From Microvirga subterranea (GTDB lineage Bacteria; Pseudomonadota; Alphaproteobacteria; Rhizobiales; Beijerinckiaceae): a stretch of DNA of 64,000 nucleotides. Under the pieces are notes generated by a model, which saw only the letters and a list, made by a program, of their open reading frames with translations, did no database searches and was not told the DNA's origin. The first letter of the stretch is position 1, and every line of letters begins with the position of its first letter. Shown in pieces: positions 62,176-64,000 of the stretch. Location of the stretch: the NCBI RefSeq assembly GCF_003350535.1, contig NZ_QQBB01000001.1, positions 936,884 through 1,000,883 of the forward strand, in the 5' to 3' direction. The position numbers were made by a program, and so were the translations under genes.

Positions 62176-62236
62176 ACATCAGGTCGGGGCAAATCCGTGT
62201 TTCTCACACAGCTCATCGAACCTATGCAGAGCATCT

Positions 62237-63307
62237 ATGGACGCGGAGCGAGTTCCTATGGTGGCGTCTTCTGATCGTGAAGACCAGCTGAAACGCGACC
62301 GCGCAACGCGCAACTTCGTGACAGCAGAAGACGTAGCCCGCCTTGCTGGCGTCTCTCGGTCTGCTGTGTCCCGCACGTTCACGCCGGGAGCCAGCGTCTC
62401 AGCCGATGTCAGGCATCGGGTTCAGGAGGCGGCCAGAACCCTGGGATATCGGGTCAACCGCTTGGCTCGAAGCCTGATCAGCGACCAGTCTAATCTCGTC
62501 GGTGTCGTCGGCGCCAACCTGTCCATGCCGTTCATGGCGCGCCAGCTCGATGAATTGAGCCGTGCCCTCCTCAAGCGGGGCCTCCAGTGCCTGCTCCTGA
62601 ACGCCGCCGAGGCGGAACAGGGGGTCGCGCCGCTGATCGAGCTGATCCTTGAGTTCCGGGTCAGGGCCATCGTGGTAATGTCGGGCTCGCCGCCCTCGTC
62701 CATCATCGACGAATGCATGGCCAACGGCGTACGGGTGATCCTGGTCAACCGGCAGGACACGGACACCGAGGCGGATACGATCATCAGCGATGATCTCGGA
62801 GGGGCTCGCATCGCGGCCGAACGGCTTCTCCAGGCCGGCTGCAGACGCATCGGAGTCGTCGGCAGCGGGGCTCGCACGCCGACCCAGATCCGCCGACGCG
62901 TCGCCTTCACGGACTGCATCGAAGAAGCCGGAATCAAGCCTGCCGTCTGGGCCTCGGGCGAGACCGCCTACGAGACCGGCATGGCGGCCGCCAAAGGCCT
63001 GCTGGGCTCCCATGACCTCGACGGTGTCTTCTGCGTCACCGATCTCCTGGCGCTCGGTTTCCTGGATGGCGCACACGGAACGGGGCGCCGCATTCCCGAA
63101 GATCTATCCGTCATCGGCTTCGACGATATTCCGCAGTCGGCCTGGGCTCCCTACCGCCTGACCACCGTACGGCAGTCGATGAGCGATTTGACTGGGTCCG
63201 TGCTGGCGACCATTGAGCGGGAGATGCACGGGAAGGCAATATCCCTCGTGCATGAGGTCCTTCCGGTCGAGCTCGTCGAACGGGCGACCGTCCGCTCCTC
63301 CACCTGA
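62237..63307 (+). CDS. LacI-family transcriptional regulator
   Basis: A 356-residue regulator with the headpiece VTAEDVARLAGVSRSAVSRTFTPGASVSADVRHRVQEAA (about residues 28-66), hinge VNRLARSL and a periplasmic-binding-like domain (QSNLVGVVGANLSMPFMARQLDELSRAL; SVIGFDDIPQSAWAPYRLTTVRQ). A 24-bp perfect palindrome lies 39 bases after its stop, upstream of an FbpB-like permease gene; a related site lies before its own start. I infer it controls itself and that transporter. Its N-terminus is longer than typical; an ATG 7 codons later is possible. Confidence 0.9.
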   Translation: MDAERVPMVASSDREDQLKRDRATRNFVTAEDVARLAGVSRSAVSRTFTPGASVSADVRHRVQEAARTLGYRVNRLARSLISDQSNLVGVVGANLSMPFMARQLDELSRALLKRGLQCLLLNAAEAEQGVAPLIELILEFRVRAIVVMSGSPPSSIIDECMANGVRVILVNRQDTDTEADTIISDDLGGARIAAERLLQAGCRRIGVVGSGARTPTQIRRRVAFTDCIEEAGIKPAVWASGETAYETGMAAAKGLLGSHDLDGVFCVTDLLALGFLDGAHGTGRRIPEDLSVIGFDDIPQSAWAPYRLTTVRQSMSDLTGSVLATIEREMHGKAISLVHEVLPVELVERATVRSST

Positions 63308-63345
63308 TCCGATTGTCAATTGTCTTGTCCAGAATGGCTCTTGCA

Positions 63346-63369
63346 AGCTTTGCACACGTGTGCAAAGCT
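63346..63369. promoter_or_regulatory. Perfect 24-bp LacI-type operator
   Basis: The half-site AGCTTTGCACAC (63346-63357) is followed without gap by its exact reverse complement (63358-63369), with central CG as is usual for LacI-family sites. It lies between the LacI gene and the transporter gene at 63543, 174 bases upstream of the latter. Confidence 0.8.
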
Positions 63370-63542
63370 CCCATGACTTCATCTTCTCAGATCGTCGCGT
63401 GGCCCATTCTGGCCGCTCACGGACAGGAGTGAGGGGCGTGAACTGACTGCCCTCCGGCCATGCCGGACGAGAGCATCCAAACGTCAGCCGCAGGTGGGAA
63501 ACGCTTTTGAGCCGGCATCCGGCTCGGAAAGGACATGACGGA

Positions 63543-64000
63543 ATGACAAGTTCGGCGGCGCCAGCTCAGACCTCATCGAAGGGATCTTCCGCACGAGCCG
63601 TCCTGGGTCATCTCCGGCACTTCTTCACCCAGCCCGAACGCCTCCTGGGCATCCTACTCGCCGTCATGCTAGGGGCGCTGGTTCTCGTGCCGCTGTTCGA
63701 GCTGATCCGGGAGACCCTCACCGTACAGCCCTATGACCGCGCCTATCTGCCGAAGGCGCAACCGGGTGAGTTCACGCTCTTTCACTACGAGCGTGTCTTC
63801 GCCGGCCGCCTCTCCTGGGCAATCTTCTACAAGCCCTTCTTCAACTCTTTGGTCACGGCCTTCGCCGCCACCGCCATCTGCCTCACCCTAGGTGCGGGCC
63901 TCGCTTGGCTGATCGTGCGGACGAACATTCCATTCCGGAATTTTCTGCACACACTTGTAATGATCCCGTACATGCTCCCGTCCTGGGTGATGGCGCTGGC
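63543..64000 (+). CDS. FbpB-like ABC transporter permease, N-terminal part (cut by window end)
   Basis: The first 152 codons of an inner-membrane permease that continues past the window. After a 40-residue polar head (MTSSAAPAQTSSKGSSARAV) the first membrane helix is LLGILLAVMLGALVLVPLFELI, then a periplasmic stretch with FTLFHYERVFAGRLSWAIFYKPFFNSLVTAFAATAICLTLGAGLAWLIVRTNIPFRN and the start of a further helix. The pattern matches the iron/phosphonate-type double permease at the left edge of the window, but this is a different gene. A LacI operator precedes it. AAGGA stands upstream of the ATG. Confidence 0.85.
   Translation, partial: MTSSAAPAQTSSKGSSARAVLGHLRHFFTQPERLLGILLAVMLGALVLVPLFELIRETLTVQPYDRAYLPKAQPGEFTLFHYERVFAGRLSWAIFYKPFFNSLVTAFAATAICLTLGAGLAWLIVRTNIPFRNFLHTLVMIPYMLPSWVMAL

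Noticed and set aside
55282..62236. Direct att repeats at both ends of the inserted element
   Set aside because: I compared the flank before the integrase with the region after the last element gene and saw no convincing repeat longer than a few bases. No tRNA or tmRNA end is present at either side.

Overview
The window looks like a chromosomal segment of a GC-rich alphaproteobacterium of the order Hyphomicrobiales (Rhizobiales), possibly Microvirga, Methylobacterium or Bosea. The evidence is the gene style: many solute-binding-protein transport operons, HWE-family histidine kinase, CheB/CheR sensor fusion, DUF5335, TAXI-TRAP transport and a SinR-like XRE regulator. No rRNA, tRNA or CRISPR array was recognised, and the genus is a guess.

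Layout. 0-2 kb: tail of an FbpC/PotA-like ATPase and an FbpB-like permease. 2-7.3 kb: Bcr/CflA exporter, LysR regulator, glutaryl-CoA dehydrogenase with a CaiB-type CoA transferase. 6.7-11.7 kb: TetR repressor divergent from an RND efflux pump, with a palindromic operator between them. 11.7-12.8 kb: two Fur/Zur-family genes, one without the zinc cysteines. 12.9-20.1 kb: a sugar operon (RbsABC-like transporter, isomerase, Gfo/Idh/MocA dehydrogenase) divergent from its LacI regulator, with a 16-bp palindrome. 20.1-27.0 kb: a TAXI-TRAP transporter, class-III aminotransferase and RpiR regulator divergent from a beta-keto acid cleavage enzyme; together they look like a complete uptake-transamination-cleavage route. 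27.3-35.8 kb: a Liv-type ABC transporter bracketed by two acyl/aryl-CoA ligases.

35.8-55.3 kb is a sensory and stress region: secreted and membrane-anchored small proteins, a PAS-PAS-PAS-receiver-LuxR protein without a kinase, a membrane-anchored sigma-70 region 1.1 protein, a SinR-like regulator, ilvD, DUF72/YidB, an aldehyde dehydrogenase, cytochrome b561, a SagB-type nitroreductase, a response regulator with a giant CheB-CheR-PAS-HWE kinase, a stand-alone CheB and a Crp/Fnr regulator. Several genes here have candidate EcfG-type (GGAAC / CGTT-like) promoters.

55.4-62.2 kb is an inserted element, visibly less GC-rich: a frameshifted P4-type integrase, an AlpA-like excisionase, a DUF927 ATPase and a set of unrecognised proteins, plus a cluster of TGTGAC repeats. 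It resembles a small phage-satellite-like integrative element. From 62.2 kb the chromosome resumes with a LacI regulator, a 24-bp perfect palindromic operator and the start of another FbpB-like permease cut by the window end.

Three transport operons (sugar ABC, TAXI-TRAP, Liv) share one design: a perfect GC-rich stem-loop without a U-tract immediately follows the solute-binding-protein gene.
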